The notes below the pieces were generated by a model, which was given only the letters and a program-made list of their open reading frames with translations, had not been told where the DNA came from and ran no database searches. Shown piece after piece: positions 15,247-23,674 of a stretch of DNA of 64,000 nt. The translations under genes were made by a program, and so were the position numbers. Position 1 is the stretch's first letter; each line of letters starts with the position of its first letter. The DNA comes from Novosphingobium sp. (GTDB lineage: Bacteria > Pseudomonadota > Alphaproteobacteria > Sphingomonadales > Sphingomonadaceae), in the NCBI RefSeq assembly GCF_039595395.1, contig NZ_JBCNLP010000001.1, positions 1,798,001-1,862,000 on the forward strand, written 5' to 3'.

Positions 15247-15948
15247 ATGATCCGGCGTCTGTTGGCCTATATCGATTCCGTGGTGGCGCGCGACCCGGCG
15301 CCGCGCTCACGCTGGGAAGTGCTGCTCTATCCCGGCTTCTGGGCGCTGGCCTTTCATCGCGTGGCGCATCGGTTCTTCACCGCGCGGCTGTTCTTTCTGG
15401 CGCGGGCGATCAACCATTTCGCCCGTTTCCTGACCGCCATCGACATTCACCCCGGCGCCACCATCGGGCGGCACCTGTTCATCGACCATGGCTTTACCGT
15501 GATCGGTGAGACCAGCCTGATCGGCGATACGGTCACCATCTATCAATGCGTGACGCTGGGCGGCACCAATCCGGCCAATGGTGTGGGCGGCAAGCGCCAT
15601 CCCACTCTGGAGGATGGCTGCATCATCGGCTCGGGCGCGCAGATTTTGGGGCCGATCACCGTGGGGCGCCGCGCCCGCGTCGGCGCCAATGCCGTCGTCA
15701 CCGAGGATGTGCCCGAGGGCGCCACGATGGTCGGCGTGAAGGCGCGCTCGACTCTGGTGGCGGCGGAGACGTGGTCGCGCGATTTCATCCCCTATGGCAC
15801 GCCTTGCCGCGAGCCTTGCTCGGATGCGGAGCCCTCGATCAGTCGGATCGAGGCGCTGGAGGATGAGCTGGCAGCGCTGCGTGCCCAGATCGCGGCGCTG
15901 ACCGCCGTGCATTCGCCCGACACGCCGCGCGACGGGACCAAGGGCTAA
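15247..15948 (+). CDS. cysE: Serine O-acetyltransferase (EpsC/CysE type)
   Basis: Protein of 233 residues. A short helical N-terminal part is followed by a left-handed beta-helix with hexapeptide repeats: DIHPGATIGRHLFIDHGFTVIGET, VTLGGT, KRHPTLEDGCIIGSGAQILG and GARVGANAVV-like turns. The His in DHG and the GGT..GKRHP loop are catalytic and acetyl-CoA elements of the family. It makes O-acetylserine for cysteine synthesis. A C-terminal coiled coil (IEALEDELAALRAQIAAL) extends it. An in-frame GTG lies six bases earlier. It abuts the DUF2794 gene. Confidence 0.9.
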   Translation: MIRRLLAYIDSVVARDPAPRSRWEVLLYPGFWALAFHRVAHRFFTARLFFLARAINHFARFLTAIDIHPGATIGRHLFIDHGFTVIGETSLIGDTVTIYQCVTLGGTNPANGVGGKRHPTLEDGCIIGSGAQILGPITVGRRARVGANAVVTEDVPEGATMVGVKARSTLVAAETWSRDFIPYGTPCREPCSDAEPSISRIEALEDELAALRAQIAALTAVHSPDTPRDGTKG

Positions 15949-16347
15949 GTGGCGGAGCCGGGCAGTTCCTCCGGGCCGGGTGGCAAGGCTGGCGTTGCAT
16001 CGGGCCTGACCGGCCCGACCGTTGTGCCTTTTCCGCGCCCGGCGCAGCAGGTCGGCTTCGACCGGCTGGAGCTGACGCGCATTCTCGACCTTTACGGGCG
16101 GATGGTCGCGGCGGGGCTGTGGCGCGACTATGCGATGAATTTCGACAAGGATGCCGCCAGCTTCAGCGCCTTTCAGCGCACGGCGGAGCGCCCTCAGGCC
16201 CGCATCGAGAAATGCCCGGCCCTGCGGGGCCGACAGGGCATGTGGACCCTGTTCGGCGAAAGCGGACAGGTGCTCAAGCGCGGGCATGAGCTGGCGGGCG
16301 TGCTCAGCCCCATCGAGCGGCGGCTGGTGAAGGCGGTCGAAAGCTAG
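15949..16347 (+). CDS. DUF2794 family protein
   Basis: Protein of 132 residues starting at GTG 15949, immediately after the serine acetyltransferase stop. The N-terminal 25 residues are Gly/Pro-rich and disordered. The conserved part (about 35-132) includes LTRILDLYGRMVAAGLWRDYAMNF and RPQARIEKCPALRGRQGMWTL, which I recognise as DUF2794, an alphaproteobacterial family of unknown function. Its last four bases overlap the convergent membrane protein gene. Confidence 0.8.
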   Translation: MAEPGSSSGPGGKAGVASGLTGPTVVPFPRPAQQVGFDRLELTRILDLYGRMVAAGLWRDYAMNFDKDAASFSAFQRTAERPQARIEKCPALRGRQGMWTLFGESGQVLKRGHELAGVLSPIERRLVKAVES

Positions 16348-17441
16348 GCCGCCTTTTTCGCTCCATGCGGCAGATGGGCGGTGAGCCCCACCGGCAGGCG
16401 GGCCAGCAAGGCGCCGCGAATCGCACCCCAGAAGGCGGAAAGACCCAGCAGCGCGCAGCCGATGATGAGCGCGGTGATCGCCACGCTCTGTTCGACATGG
16501 CCTGCCTTGTCGAACAACCGGGCCAGGGCGATCAGCACATAGGCCAGCGCCGAGACCAGCAGCGCCCGCCGGTCCACCGCCAGAGCGACAAAGCCGAAAG
16601 CGACATAGAGGGCGATCACCCCGCAGGCGGTGGCGGTGGTGATGCTGTCGCCGCTGGTCACGCCCATCCAGTAGAACAGTGGATGGGCGATCAGCGGGGC
16701 GGCCAGCAGATGCAGCCAGAAAGCGATATCGGCCTTCAGGCTGGTGCGGGCCGGATCGGCCATGTCCCAGCGCATGGCAAAGGCGAAGACACCCAGACCG
16801 CAGACCAGCGCGGCAGGGGCGATGATGGCATTGCTTTCCAGCACCATGCCCGTGGCTGCGGCCACGCCCGAGAGGATCAGCAGCACCAGCGCGGCCACGG
16901 CGGCGGCCACGGTGATTGCCACATGGAAACGCCGCCAATGGCCCAGCGCGCCAAGCCCGGCGATGAGCGCTGCGGAAGCCCCGATCAGCGCGGTCTGCCA
17001 AGGGTAGAGTTCCTGCGTGACGTAATGCTGGGGCTTGTTCTCGTAATCGAGGTAATTGTGGATGATCTCATGCGGGGTGAGGGCGCCATGCACCATCGTG
17101 CCCGTGAACACACCCAGTCCGATCACGAAGGACAGCAGCAGCACGATCGAGGGCAGCGCCATGCGCCGCCGCCGCGTGAACATCTCGGCCATGCCCCAGC
17201 TTGCGATCGCCACCAGCAGCCCGCCGAAGGACCGGCCCGCCGTCGCGGCGGCGAAGATCACCAGGGTGCAGGCGATGGTGACGAAAATATCGTTGAAGCC
17301 GGTGACCAGCCGCACCTGCTCGTCATCCGCCGTGGAGGTCTCGCCGCGCGTGGCCGCGATATGGCTGCGCAGCGCGTCGAGCGTTTGCGGCGTGAGGATG
17401 CCCGCCTTGACGGCGCCGGCCAGTTCGCTTTCCGAATACAT
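16344..17441 (-). CDS. Multi-pass membrane protein (DUF2157/DUF4401-like), function unknown
   Basis: Protein of 365 residues with a soluble N-terminal segment (MYSESELAGAVKAGILTPQT, the kind of start seen in DUF2157 proteins) and about nine to ten hydrophobic helices from residue 50 on. No catalytic motif is visible. It is monocistronic, convergent with the DUF2794 gene by a 4-base overlap, and upstream of nothing obvious. A role in the inner membrane is certain only at the level of topology. Confidence 0.7.
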   Translation of the reverse strand: MYSESELAGAVKAGILTPQTLDALRSHIAATRGETSTADDEQVRLVTGFNDIFVTIACTLVIFAAATAGRSFGGLLVAIASWGMAEMFTRRRRMALPSIVLLLSFVIGLGVFTGTMVHGALTPHEIIHNYLDYENKPQHYVTQELYPWQTALIGASAALIAGLGALGHWRRFHVAITVAAAVAALVLLILSGVAAATGMVLESNAIIAPAALVCGLGVFAFAMRWDMADPARTSLKADIAFWLHLLAAPLIAHPLFYWMGVTSGDSITTATACGVIALYVAFGFVALAVDRRALLVSALAYVLIALARLFDKAGHVEQSVAITALIIGCALLGLSAFWGAIRGALLARLPVGLTAHLPHGAKKAA

Positions 17442-17486
17442 ATCTGCCTCCGATGATCGGGAGGGTGTCTTATCCGAGTGCTACAG

Positions 17487-18215
17487 TCAAGCTGCCGGTG
17501 CTTCGGCGCCCAACTGCTCCAGCGCGGGGATCAGGGCGTCGAAATGCTCGATCACCGCATCGGCGCCCAGCGTGTCGACCGGCACCTCGGAAAAGCCGAA
17601 GGTCACCGCCACCACCGGCAGGCCCGCCGCCGCCGCCGCGCCCGTGTCGTAATGGGTGTCGCCCACATAGGCCGCGCGCGGGTTGGTCAGGCCCGAGCGC
17701 TCGATCATCAGATGCAGCAGATCGGGCGCGGGCTTGGCACGGCCGGGCCCCAGTGTGTCGCCGCCGATGATGGTGTAGAAATGATGGGTGAGGCCCAGCT
17801 CCTCCAGCAGCTTGACCGCCAGACGCTCCAGCTTGTTGGTGACCAGCGCCAGCTTCACGCCGCGCGCCGCGAGGCCTTCCAGCATGGCCTCCATGCCGGG
17901 ATAGGGGCGGGTATGGACCGAGATATGCTCTTCGTAATAGGTGATGAGCTGGGGCAGCAGCGTGTCGACCTGGGCGTCGGGCAGCGGGCCTCCCGTGAAG
18001 GCCAGCGCCCGTTCCAGCATCATGCGCGTGCCGCCGCCAACGAAGCCGCGCGCTTCCGCGCGCGAGGCGGGCGTCCGCCCGGCTTGCACCAGCGCATGGT
18101 TGAGCGCATCGGCCAGATCGGGGGCGCTGTCGAGCAGCGTCCCGTCAAGGTCGAAACCCACGAGGTCGAAGGGAAAGGCGGACTGCTGCAAAGCATTGGG
18201 GGAAAATGCGGTCAT
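17487..18215 (-). CDS. gph: Phosphoglycolate phosphatase (HAD family)
   Basis: Protein of 242 residues. HAD motif I is GFDLDGTLLDSAPDL, motif II LVTNK, motif III around PAPDLLHLM and motif IV YVGDTHYDTGAA. A helical cap sits between motifs I and II. It dephosphorylates 2-phosphoglycolate from DNA repair or oxygenase reactions. ATG 18215 gives MTAFSPNALQ just before motif I; an ATG at 18266 would add 17 unlikely residues and overlap the divergent glmU promoter. The exact substrate is inferred from family. Confidence 0.85.
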   Translation of the reverse strand: MTAFSPNALQQSAFPFDLVGFDLDGTLLDSAPDLADALNHALVQAGRTPASRAEARGFVGGGTRMMLERALAFTGGPLPDAQVDTLLPQLITYYEEHISVHTRPYPGMEAMLEGLAARGVKLALVTNKLERLAVKLLEELGLTHHFYTIIGGDTLGPGRAKPAPDLLHLMIERSGLTNPRAAYVGDTHYDTGAAAAAGLPVVAVTFGFSEVPVDTLGADAVIEHFDALIPALEQLGAEAPAA

Positions 18216-18276
18216 CACCCCGATCCGTGCCCGCTCCGTATGGAAACCGCAAGATTTTACTGGCAAGGAGCGTCAT

Positions 18277-19650
18277 ATGAATGATGTGACATCCGCTCTG
18301 GCTATCGTCGTCCTTGCCGCGGGCAAGGGCACCCGCATGAAAAGCGACACGCATAAGGTGCTGCACGCCATCGCGGGCAGGCCGATGCTGGACCATCTGC
18401 TGGCCAGCGCCGAAGCGCTCGATCCGCAGCGCCGCGTGGTGGTGGCGGGCCATGGGCGCGACCAGCTGGAAAAGGCGCTGAAGGGCCGGGCGGATATCGC
18501 GCTTCAGGAGCCTCAGCTCGGCACCGGCCATGCGGTGCAGATGGCCGAGCAGGCGCTTGAGGGTTTCGATGGCGATGTGCTGATTCTCTATGGCGATGTG
18601 CCCTTTGTGAGCACGCAAACCATGCAGGCGATGATCGCGCGGCTGAATGCTCCCGATGCCCCCGCCGTGGTGGTGCTGGGCTTCGAGCCTGAGGATACGC
18701 TGCAATATGGCCGGGTGATCGCGCAGGACGGCCGCATCCTGAAAATGGTCGAGCACAAGGACGCCACGCCCGAGGAACGCGCTTGCCGCCTCTGCAACTC
18801 CGGGCTGATGGCGGTGAAGGCGCGCGATCTCTTCGGCCTGCTGGCGCGCGTGGGCAATGACAATGCCCAGGGCGAATATTACCTGATCGATATCGTCAAC
18901 ATCGCCAATGCGGACGGGCGGATCTGCGCCGTGACCGTCACCGAGGATGCCGACGAGGTGATGGGCATCAACAGCCGTGGCGAACTGGCTCAGGCCGAGC
19001 GCCTCTGGCAGGACCGTCGCCGCAAGCAGGCGATGGTCGATGGCGCCACGCTGATCGCGCCCGAGACGGTGTGGTTCAGTTGGGACACGCAGCTTGGCCG
19101 CGATGTGGTGGTGGAGCCCAATGTGGTCTTCGGGCCCGGCGTTGCGGTGGAGGATCATGTGGTCATCCATGCCTTCTCGCATCTGGAAGGCGCGAAGGTG
19201 GCCAGCAAGGCTGACATCGGGCCTTACGCCCGTCTGCGCCCCGGCGCGGATATTCGCGAGAAGGCCAAGGTTGGCAATTTCGTCGAGATCAAGAATGCCG
19301 TGATGGGGGTGGGCGCCAAGGCCAACCACCTTTCCTATGTCGGCGATGCCGATGTGGGGGCGGGCGCCAATCTGGGCGCGGGCACGATTACCTGCAATTA
19401 CAACGGCTATTTCAAGCACAAGACGATCATCGGCGAGCGGGCCTTTATCGGCTCGAACAGCGCGCTGATCGCTCCGGTGACGATCGGGGCCGATGCCATC
19501 GTGGCGGCGGGCAGTGCCGTCAGCCGCGATGTGGCGCCCGGCGAGCTGCGCGTGGTGCGCGCCGAGCAAATGGTGAAGCCGGGCTGGGCCGACCAGTTCC
19601 ACGACATCATGCGCAAGAAAAAGGCCGAAAAGGACGGCAGCAAGGGATAG
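18277..19650 (+). CDS. glmU: Bifunctional GlmU (GlcNAc-1-P uridyltransferase / GlcN-1-P acetyltransferase)
   Basis: Protein of 457 residues, the family length. The N-terminal nucleotidyltransferase has LAAGKGTRMKSDTHK, GTGHAVQ and YGDVPF. The C-terminal left-handed beta-helix has GPYARLRPGADI, GNFVEIKNAV and GAGTITCNYNG. It makes UDP-GlcNAc for peptidoglycan and lipopolysaccharide. AAGGAG stands six bases before ATG 18277. glmS follows 81 bases later on the same strand, so the last steps of amino-sugar synthesis are adjacent. Confidence 0.96.
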   Translation: MNDVTSALAIVVLAAGKGTRMKSDTHKVLHAIAGRPMLDHLLASAEALDPQRRVVVAGHGRDQLEKALKGRADIALQEPQLGTGHAVQMAEQALEGFDGDVLILYGDVPFVSTQTMQAMIARLNAPDAPAVVVLGFEPEDTLQYGRVIAQDGRILKMVEHKDATPEERACRLCNSGLMAVKARDLFGLLARVGNDNAQGEYYLIDIVNIANADGRICAVTVTEDADEVMGINSRGELAQAERLWQDRRRKQAMVDGATLIAPETVWFSWDTQLGRDVVVEPNVVFGPGVAVEDHVVIHAFSHLEGAKVASKADIGPYARLRPGADIREKAKVGNFVEIKNAVMGVGAKANHLSYVGDADVGAGANLGAGTITCNYNGYFKHKTIIGERAFIGSNSALIAPVTIGADAIVAAGSAVSRDVAPGELRVVRAEQMVKPGWADQFHDIMRKKKAEKDGSKG

Positions 19651-19680
19651 TTCCCTTAAGCTGCCGGAAAGCCTGAACGA

Positions 19681-19686
19681 TATAAT
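19681..19686 (+). promoter_or_regulatory. Candidate -10 box of a glmS promoter
   Basis: A perfect TATAAT lies 46 bases upstream of the glmS start in the glmU-glmS gap. The -35 region is poor (nothing close to TTGACA at the right distance). No glmS ribozyme-like structure can fit in the short leader. Confidence 0.35.
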
Positions 19687-19731
19687 TGCGGCCCATAGAC
19701 AGGGCCTTACCAAACAGGGAATTGAGCGCGC

Positions 19732-21555
19732 ATGTGTGGCATCATCGGCATCGTCGGCAAGGATGAAGTGGCGGACCGTCTGGTCGATGGTCTGCGCCGC
19801 ATGGAATATCGCGGCTACGACTCGGCGGGCGTCTGCACCGTGCATGAGGGCGAGCTGGTGCGCCGCCGCGCGCCGGGCAAGCTGCTCAATCTGGTGAAGG
19901 AGCTGGCGGTCAATCCGGCGCCGGGCCATGTCGGCATCGCGCATACGCGCTGGGCCACCCATGGCGCGCCGACGGCGGCCAATGCCCACCCGCATGCCAC
20001 CAGCGTGCTGGGTCTGGTCCACAATGGCATCATCGAGAACTTCAAGCCGCTGCGTGACGAGCTGACGGCCAAGGGCCGCAGCTTCGAATCCGATACCGAT
20101 ACGGAGGTGGTGGCCCATCTCGTTTCGGATCTGGTGGAATCCGGCCTCTCGCCCGAGGAAGCCGTGGCGCAGGCGCTGCCCCGGCTGCGCGGCGCCTTTG
20201 CGCTGGCGATCGCTTTCCGCGAATACCCGGACATGCTGATCGGCGCGCGCCTCGGCTCGCCGCTGGTGGTGGGTTATGGCGAGGGTGAGACCTATCTGGG
20301 CTCCGACGCCCTTGCGCTGGCCCCGCTGACGCAGCGCATCTGCTATCTGGAAGAGGGCGACTGGGTGGTCATCACCCGCGAGGGCGCCCGCATCCACGAC
20401 AAGGACAACAACCCTGTCGAGCGCCCCATCGTCGCCAGCGGCGCCAGCGCGGCGGCGGTGGAGAAGGGCAATTACCGCCACTTCATGCAGAAGGAAATCT
20501 ACGAGCAGCCCACCGTGGTCGCCCAGACGCTGCGGAGCTACGTGCGTCAGGTCGATGAGAGCGTGGCCCTGCCGCAGATCGATTTCGACCTTTCCGCCAT
20601 CCGCCGCGTGACCATCGTGGCCTGCGGCACCTCCTTCTATGCGGGCCTTGTCGCCAAATACTGGTTCGAGCAATTCGCCCGCCTGCCGGTCGATATCGAT
20701 GTCGCCAGCGAATTCCGCTACCGCGATCCCGTGCTGGAGCCGGGCGGCTTGGCCATCTTCATCAGCCAGTCGGGCGAGACCGCCGACACGCTGGCCGCGC
20801 TGCGCCATTGCAAGGAAAACGGCCAGACCATCGCCGTGGTGGTGAATGTGCCCACCAGCTCCATGGCGCGTGAGGCCGATCTGCTGCTGCCCACCCATGC
20901 CGGGCCGGAAATCGGCGTGGCCTCCACCAAGGCCTTCACCTGCCAGCTTGCCGTGCTGGCCGCGCTGGCCGCGCATCTGGCAGTGAAGCGCGGGCGCATG
21001 AGCCGCGAGGAAGAGCGCCATGTCGTCCATCAGCTGATCGAGACGCCCGCCGCTTTGAACGCTGCCTTGGCCTATGACGATGCGATCGCCGCCATGGCGC
21101 ATCTGATCGCCCCGGCGCGCGATGTGCTCTATCTGGGGCGTGGGCAGGACTTCCCGCTGGCGCTGGAAGGTGCGTTGAAACTGAAGGAAATCAGCTATAT
21201 TCACGCCGAAGGTTATGCTGCGGGTGAGATGAAGCATGGCCCCATCGCGCTGATCGACGAGAACGTGCCGGTCATCGTGCTGGCACCTTCGGGCCCGCTG
21301 TTCGAGAAGACCGTCAGCAACATGCAGGAGGTGCGGGCGCGCGGCGGCAAGATCGTGCTGATCTCTGATGCCGAAGGCCTGGCCGAGGCGGGCGAGGGTT
21401 GCATCGCCACCATCGAGATGCCCAAGATCCACCCGCTAATCGCGCCGCTGGTCTATGCCGTGCCGGTGCAGTTGCTGGCCTATCATGTGGCTTGCGTGAA
21501 GGGCACCGATGTCGATCAGCCGCGCAATCTGGCCAAGTCGGTCACCGTCGAATAA
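19732..21555 (+). CDS. glmS: Glutamine-fructose-6-phosphate aminotransferase
   Basis: Protein of 607 residues. After Met, Cys2 (MCGIIGIVG) is the N-terminal glutaminase nucleophile, with HTRWATHG and HNGIIEN in the same domain. Two SIS sugar-binding domains follow: ACGTSFYAGL, SQSGETADTLAALR and STKAFTCQL in the first, then LGRGQDFPLALEGALKLKEISY with the catalytic C-terminal VDQPRNLAKSVTVE. It converts fructose-6-P and glutamine to glucosamine-6-P, feeding GlmU products. A strong terminator ends the unit. Confidence 0.97.
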   Translation: MCGIIGIVGKDEVADRLVDGLRRMEYRGYDSAGVCTVHEGELVRRRAPGKLLNLVKELAVNPAPGHVGIAHTRWATHGAPTAANAHPHATSVLGLVHNGIIENFKPLRDELTAKGRSFESDTDTEVVAHLVSDLVESGLSPEEAVAQALPRLRGAFALAIAFREYPDMLIGARLGSPLVVGYGEGETYLGSDALALAPLTQRICYLEEGDWVVITREGARIHDKDNNPVERPIVASGASAAAVEKGNYRHFMQKEIYEQPTVVAQTLRSYVRQVDESVALPQIDFDLSAIRRVTIVACGTSFYAGLVAKYWFEQFARLPVDIDVASEFRYRDPVLEPGGLAIFISQSGETADTLAALRHCKENGQTIAVVVNVPTSSMAREADLLLPTHAGPEIGVASTKAFTCQLAVLAALAAHLAVKRGRMSREEERHVVHQLIETPAALNAALAYDDAIAAMAHLIAPARDVLYLGRGQDFPLALEGALKLKEISYIHAEGYAAGEMKHGPIALIDENVPVIVLAPSGPLFEKTVSNMQEVRARGGKIVLISDAEGLAEAGEGCIATIEMPKIHPLIAPLVYAVPVQLLAYHVACVKGTDVDQPRNLAKSVTVE

Positions 21556-21577
21556 CGGCGCAGCGCGGCTGTGATGA

Positions 21578-21620
21578 GAAAAGGCCTCCCTCTCGGCTGA
21601 GAGGGAGGCCTTTTCTATTT
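21578..21620 (+). terminator. Strong Rho-independent terminator of glmS
   Basis: GAAAAGGCCTCCCTCTC (21578-21594) and GAGAGGGAGGCCTTTTC (21599-21615) form a perfect 17-base stem with loop GGCT, followed by TATTT. Confidence 0.93.
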
Positions 21621-21794
21621 GCCAAGCGACAATGTGCTCGCCGCCCGCATCGTTCCGATCTTGACCAGAGCATGCTGCATCAGCGCGCATGCATGGGCAG
21701 AAAGGGAAAGCGAAAGGCAGCCTTAGCCCTGTTTCAGCGGGGGAGGGCTGTTTCAGCCGCAAGGTGCCGATCGCATCATGGAGAGGGTGCGAAA
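21621..21794. other. Intergenic region downstream of glmS, nothing assigned
   Basis: No gene is supported. CTGTTTCAGC occurs twice about 20 bases apart (near 21729 and 21749), which is too little to call a feature. Confidence 0.4.
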
Positions 21795-21932
21795 TCAGCC
21801 CAGATCGCTGATATCGCTCTTATCTTCCCGGTTGGCATGGTTGGCGGGCGAGCTGGCCACAACCACGCCGCCCCGGCCCATGCATTTGACCAATGTGCCG
21901 CGTTCCAGCACTTCGGTGTCGTCATTCTTCAT
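21795..21932 (-). CDS. 45-residue small protein, function unknown
   Basis: A short frame begins MKNDDTEVLERGTLVK and ends KSDISDLG, with a central CMGRGGVVVASSPAN segment containing one Cys. GGAG lies seven bases before ATG 21932. The frame stays open upstream to 22031, but that part looks non-coding. The acidic ends and Gly/Val core do not match a family I know. Palindromes upstream (21989-22107) could regulate it. It could be a small stress or modification-related peptide, but nothing in the sequence proves it. Confidence 0.45.
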   Translation of the reverse strand: MKNDDTEVLERGTLVKCMGRGGVVVASSPANHANREDKSDISDLG

Positions 21933-22279
21933 GTCATTCTCCAACATCGTGCTGACGTGGCGGAATCCCTGTTCCGCCCGCGTCAGTCCTGTCCGGTCGA
22001 CGGTCTCAGCCGATCGACCGAAGTCGGCCAAGGGTAACCCTTTGGCCGGTTGCTTCAGATGGACTCCCGTGGATTGGCGATGGCCTTATGTGGCCGAAAT
22101 TTCGGCCGTTAACCTTGGATGGTCTTGATTAAATTCAAAAATTGCATCGCCTTGAGCCTCTATGAACAACGATACAGATCCGGATGCAAATCGATTGCGG
22201 TGAACGCCCCCTCAGGCACGTTGACGGGAGTGGGCTCGTTCATCCGGCAGCCAGATAAAAACGGGCGCGCTGGCGCCAA
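21933..22279. promoter_or_regulatory. Palindrome-rich non-coding region upstream of the 45-residue protein
   Basis: This 347-base gap holds several dyads. GGCCGAAATTTCGGCC (22092-22107) is a perfect 16-base palindrome. CGGTCGA...TCGACCG spans about 21995-22019. GGCCAAGGG-TAA-CCCTTTGGCC (22026-22047) is a near-perfect hairpin. They lie upstream of the small minus-strand gene and could be operators. No -10/-35 pair is clear enough to place a promoter. Confidence 0.35.
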
Positions 22280-22313
22280 TAAAAAGGCCCGGCCTGTAGG
22301 ATCAGGCCGGGCT
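22280..22313 (-). terminator. Rho-independent terminator of manD
   Basis: On the minus strand AGCCCGGCCTG pairs with CAGGCCGGGCC around a short loop, followed by TTTTTATT (complement of 22278-22285). It lies 43 bases after the manD stop. Confidence 0.9.
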
Positions 22314-22355
22314 CGATGTTGTTTCAACAGGGTATGCCCCGCTGCCGTTGAGGCC

Positions 22356-23564
22356 TTACCAGTTCCACATGGTCCCGTCTTCCAGGCGGGCGACGGGCAG
22401 GTAGGCGGGCTTGTAGGGGTATTTTGCGGCCAGCGTCTCGTCGATGTCCACGCCGTGACCGGGGGTTTCGCCGCAATAGAGCATGCCCTTGTCGAAGCTG
22501 TAATCGTGAGGGAAGACCGCGTCGGTCTCGGGCGTGTGGCGCATATATTCCTGAATGCCGAAATTGGGCACCCAGGTGTCGAAATGCAGCGCCGTGCCCA
22601 TCGTCACCGGCGAGAGGTCGGTCGCGCCATGGCAGCCGGTGCGGATCTGATACAGGCTGGCCAGATCGGCGATGCGCCGCAGATGGGTGATGCCGCCCGC
22701 GCCCACGATGGTGGCACGGATATAGTCGACAAGCTGGTTCTGGATCAGGTCCTTGGCGTCCCAGATCGTGTTGAAGATCTCACCCACCGCCAGCGGGGTG
22801 GTGGTGTGCTGGCGGATCAGCCTGAAGGCTTCCTGATTTTCAGCCGGGGTCACATCCTCCAGCCAGAACAGGCTGTAGGGCTCCAGCGCCTTGCCAAGCT
22901 GCGCTGCCTCGGTGGGGGTGTAGCGGTGATGGCCATCATGGAGAAGATGATGGTCAAACCCATAGGTTTCACGCAGCTTTTCAAACAGTTTCGGGACGTA
23001 GTTGAGAGCTTTTCGCGTATCCCAGCCCGTGACCGAAGGCAGCGCCGCATCGGCGGGCTCATAGAACAGCTTGCCCCGGCCCACGCCGTAAGCATCCTTG
23101 ATTCCCGGAACGCCGGTCTGCGCGCGGATCGCCTTATAGCCCAGATCGATATACTGGCCCACCGCATCGACGGTCTCGGCAATGTCGCTGCCATTGGCAT
23201 GACCATAGACCATCACGCCATCGCGGCTGCGCCCGCCCAGCAACTGATAGAGCGGCATCCCCGCCATCTTCGCCTTGATGTCCCACAACGCCACATCGAC
23301 GGCGGCAATCGCGCGCATCGTCACCGGGCCGCGGCGCCAATAAGCTCCGCGATAGAGATACTGCCAGATGTCCTCGCTGTTGCGCGGGTCCATGCCGATC
23401 AGGCAGGGAATAACGTGATCTTCCAGATAGCTGACGACCGATTTCTCGCGCCCGTTGAGCGTGGCATCGCCGATGCCATAGACGCCCTGATCGGTCTCGA
23501 TCTTGAGGGTCACGAAATTGCGGCCTGGCGAGGTGACGATAACGCGGGCAGACTTGATTTTCAT
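22356..23564 (-). CDS. manD: D-mannonate dehydratase, enolase superfamily (ManD)
   Basis: Protein of 402 residues, the same length as ManD of Novosphingobium aromaticivorans, whose structure and activity are published. Enolase-superfamily features are the capping domain (residues 1-120), KAIRAQTG and DAYGVG carrying the Arg/Tyr pair, HDGHHRYTP with a metal-binding Asp and catalytic His, WLEDVTPAEN and AVGEIF with metal Glu residues, and the C-terminal GHGVDIDE. It dehydrates D-mannonate to 2-keto-3-deoxygluconate. It is divergent from a FadR-type regulator, and uxuB follows that regulator, so the locus encodes the fructuronate-mannonate branch of uronate use. Confidence 0.93.
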   Translation of the reverse strand: MKIKSARVIVTSPGRNFVTLKIETDQGVYGIGDATLNGREKSVVSYLEDHVIPCLIGMDPRNSEDIWQYLYRGAYWRRGPVTMRAIAAVDVALWDIKAKMAGMPLYQLLGGRSRDGVMVYGHANGSDIAETVDAVGQYIDLGYKAIRAQTGVPGIKDAYGVGRGKLFYEPADAALPSVTGWDTRKALNYVPKLFEKLRETYGFDHHLLHDGHHRYTPTEAAQLGKALEPYSLFWLEDVTPAENQEAFRLIRQHTTTPLAVGEIFNTIWDAKDLIQNQLVDYIRATIVGAGGITHLRRIADLASLYQIRTGCHGATDLSPVTMGTALHFDTWVPNFGIQEYMRHTPETDAVFPHDYSFDKGMLYCGETPGHGVDIDETLAAKYPYKPAYLPVARLEDGTMWNW

Positions 23565-23582
23565 GGCGCGAGGTTTCCGGAT

Positions 23583-23617
23583 TTGGTCAACTTGTGTTAG
23601 ACAACCTCCTTGACCAA
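23583..23617. promoter_or_regulatory. Inverted repeats in the manD-regulator intergenic region, candidate operator
   Basis: TTGGTCAA (23583-23590) mirrors TTGACCAA (23610-23617). Nested inside is TTGT-GTTAG-ACAA (23592-23604). The region lies 19-53 bases before the manD start and 58 bases before the regulator start, a natural place for the GntR/FadR protein to control both directions. Binding is inferred. Confidence 0.55.
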
Positions 23618-23674
23618 TTCCATTTGGCCTGTCAATTTTGATTTACGTGGTAAGGCCATTTACAGGAGAGCATA

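Noticed and set aside
19651..19731. glmS ribozyme or riboswitch
   Set aside because: The gap is only 81 bases and lacks the conserved core; such ribozymes are typical of Gram-positive bacteria.
18145..21432. A 1,095-codon minus-strand frame across glmU and glmS
   Set aside because: It is a GC-driven shadow opposite two well-identified genes; its composition is His/Gln/Arg-rich and matches nothing.
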